Shown piece by piece: positions 62,451 to 64,000 of a stretch of 64,000 nucleotides of DNA. The stretch is from Zonotrichia leucophrys gambelii (Eukaryota > Chordata > Aves > Passeriformes > Passerellidae). Positions within the stretch are counted from its first letter, which is position 1. Each line of letters starts with the position of its first letter. A program made the translations under genes and the position numbers. A model generated the notes under the pieces. It was given only the letters and a program-made list of their open reading frames with translations. It did no database searches and was not told the origin of the DNA. The DNA is taken from NCBI RefSeq assembly GCF_028769735.1, contig NC_088200.1:67028061-67092060 (forward strand). The letters are read 5' to 3'.

Positions 62451-64000
62451 TTAATTTGAAGTATTTTTAAGTTTGACATGCATGGGACAGAACATTTTTG
62501 TTACCTCAAATGTATGTGGGTCACCAGGTGAATGTGTAAAGCAATAAGGACAAAGGTGGAGCCAAGGCTAATTCCAGATTTTGGGTTTCAAAGAAGACCA
62601 AGGCTGGCTGATGAGACTGTATTGTCTCAGAGCAATTCAGTCAGAGTAGTACATTGATTCAAACCAGGAGGTGCAGAAGAATGAGCAAGGAACTGGGAAG
62701 ACACAAAACTATGATCTGTCTAGGAGGCTCCTTAATTTAATACTCTGTTATACAGAGTGTGTATAGGTATGCTGAATGACACTCTCAAGTCACAGTACTC
62801 CCAAGAGTTCCCTTTCACTCTCCCTCAATAAAAATGTTGGTGTTTGCAAGGATGACTTTGCTGTTTATTGACATGTAAATATGTTTCATCCATGTACAAG
62901 AGGGCAGTATGAGGCAGAAAGAATGAAAGCAGTACTTGATAGCACTGAAGATCTTTGAAAACAGCAAGATGAGAAGATGAGATGGGATCTGGTTTATATT
63001 ATCTTGGAAAGTTTATGCATAGTGGTGATGCTGCTAAATATTTTTTGGAAGAAGATAAAACAATGTTTAAAGAGGAAATCTTGAAAAGACACAGAAACTT
63101 AATATGTTCAGTGAAAAGTCAATTTTACACAGAAAATCTCTTCCTGATGCTAAAAGAAGTACACGTTCTTTTTGCAGGAGTTTGATGTCATGACTATCAA
63201 ATAGGAAGTACACAAAAGCCGGACAAGCAGTAAACTTTGTGTAGCTGTGAAAAGAAAGGACTTCTTTCAATGAAGCTAGACAATGTGTAAGAACTTGTTA
63301 TGAAGTCTTTATTTTTCTGCTTTAATTATTCATCACATTCTTGAAGAATCTGGAGGTCTTTGCAGACTCTTTACACCAGCTGGATGCAGTGTGCTGAGAA
63401 CTACACTGAATGCACTGTGGCTTTGCAGAGACAACTTCTCCATGTTAAAATTTTAAAAAACGGGGCAAAATCAAGAGAGGGTCTATGACAGAAAACCATT
63501 CATTCAGGTTCCATCTTTCCTAGCCATGAACAATTTGTTCACCTCTTCAGTGAAACTGATTTGAAAAAAACTGTTATCATTTCTTCCCTCAGTTTTCTTT
63601 CCTGTAGACTAAACAACCCCAATTCCTTCTATCTTTCCACATGGGTCAAGTATTAGAGCAGGCGTCATCTGGATGTATAGCTTTTAGTTGAAATATTACC
63701 TTTGTTCTTACACATCAGTGGAAGCTACAGATAAGCACATTTTGTCATGTCTTGCCCTTTCTTTTTTCCTTTATTTTTAAGTAGTTCAAGTGACATAAGG
63801 CTGTTGTGGCAAAGATTATGTAGCTCATTCAAAGAGTGTGCTCAGACTGTCTGGTGTTTGTGTTACAGTGTAGGGGACACATTGCATTTTAGAGCTGGCT
63901 GATGTGTTATTTGGGTGCTTGTCTCTTGAAGTCACCAACCTTTTAAAAGAATAATTTACTACTGTTTGGCAGTCTTTGATTTAAGTAATAGTGCCTGTAA
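62451..64000. other. Intergenic flank upstream of PPIC, mostly unassigned
   Basis: I see no gene. A 67-codon open frame at 62982 has no recognisable family. A stretch at about 63590-63690 (CTGTAGACTAAACAACCCC, AATTCCTTCTATCTTTCCAC) looks like an old minus-oriented CR1 piece and is listed separately. Confidence 0.65.
63585..63690 (-). mobile_element. Probable old CR1 fragment, minus orientation
   Basis: The stretch TTTCTTTCCTGTAGACTAAA, then CAACCCCAATTCCTTCTATC and TTTCCACATGGGTCAAGTAT, is collinear with the usual reverse-strand CR1 wording. That wording is of the form CTCCAGGCTAAACAACCCC, then AGCTCCCTCAGCCGCTCC, then TCATAAGACTTG. The short length and high divergence limit confidence. Confidence 0.55.

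Noticed and set aside
62982..63185. 67-codon + frame in the intergenic flank
   Set aside because: It is rich in charged residues, but there is no family match, no splice or promoter context, and the length is easily reached by chance.
1..64000. CRISPR arrays, operons, phage or plasmid systems, tRNA and rRNA genes
   Set aside because: No spaced direct repeats, ribosome-binding-site-led gene runs or RNA gene signatures were seen. The tandem repeats here are microsatellites, minisatellites and slippage duplications of a vertebrate genome.

Overview
The window is nuclear DNA from a vertebrate, most likely a bird. The evidence is large AT-rich introns with GT-AG borders, a CpG-island promoter, and at least ten fragments of CR1 LINEs with the 3' ends and RT-region protein typical of avian CR1. 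A turtle or crocodilian cannot be fully excluded. There are no prokaryotic operons, CRISPR arrays, phage genes or tRNA/rRNA genes that I can see. The locus is SNX24 followed tail-to-tail by PPIC. The human genome has the same pair on 5q23.2.

Layout. Positions 1-48010 hold SNX24 on the + strand. Exon 1 lies before the window. The six remaining coding exons are 5514-5597, 12278-12382, 41199-41293, 42405-42437, 43296-43360 and 47940-48010. They join in frame to 150 residues covering most of a PX domain and the complete C-terminal tail. Intron 3 alone is about 28.8 kb. Positions 48011-50723 hold the two 3' UTRs and the gap between them. Positions 50724-58206 hold PPIC (cyclophilin C) on the - strand. 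Its five exons join in frame to 206 residues: a signal peptide and a complete cyclophilin fold with the usual active-site residues. Its promoter is a CpG island at about 57680-58660 that contains a degenerate 20-bp minisatellite. Positions 58690-64000 are the intergenic flank upstream of PPIC, largely CR1 fragments and unassigned sequence.

The two genes are unrelated in mechanism. SNX24 is a small phosphoinositide-binding sorting nexin of the endosomal system. PPIC is a secretory-pathway prolyl isomerase. Their adjacency looks like ancestral synteny rather than functional coupling.

I found no convincing new biological system. The observations most worth checking are: a 230-bp block about 97% identical between two oppositely oriented CR1 copies 27 kb apart whose flanks are much more diverged; the minisatellite in the PPIC promoter; a 33-nt in-frame acidic cassette exon in SNX24; a spliceable-looking frame-breaking exon candidate in SNX24 intron 6; and a 1.5-kb GC-rich block of unknown origin in SNX24 intron 2.
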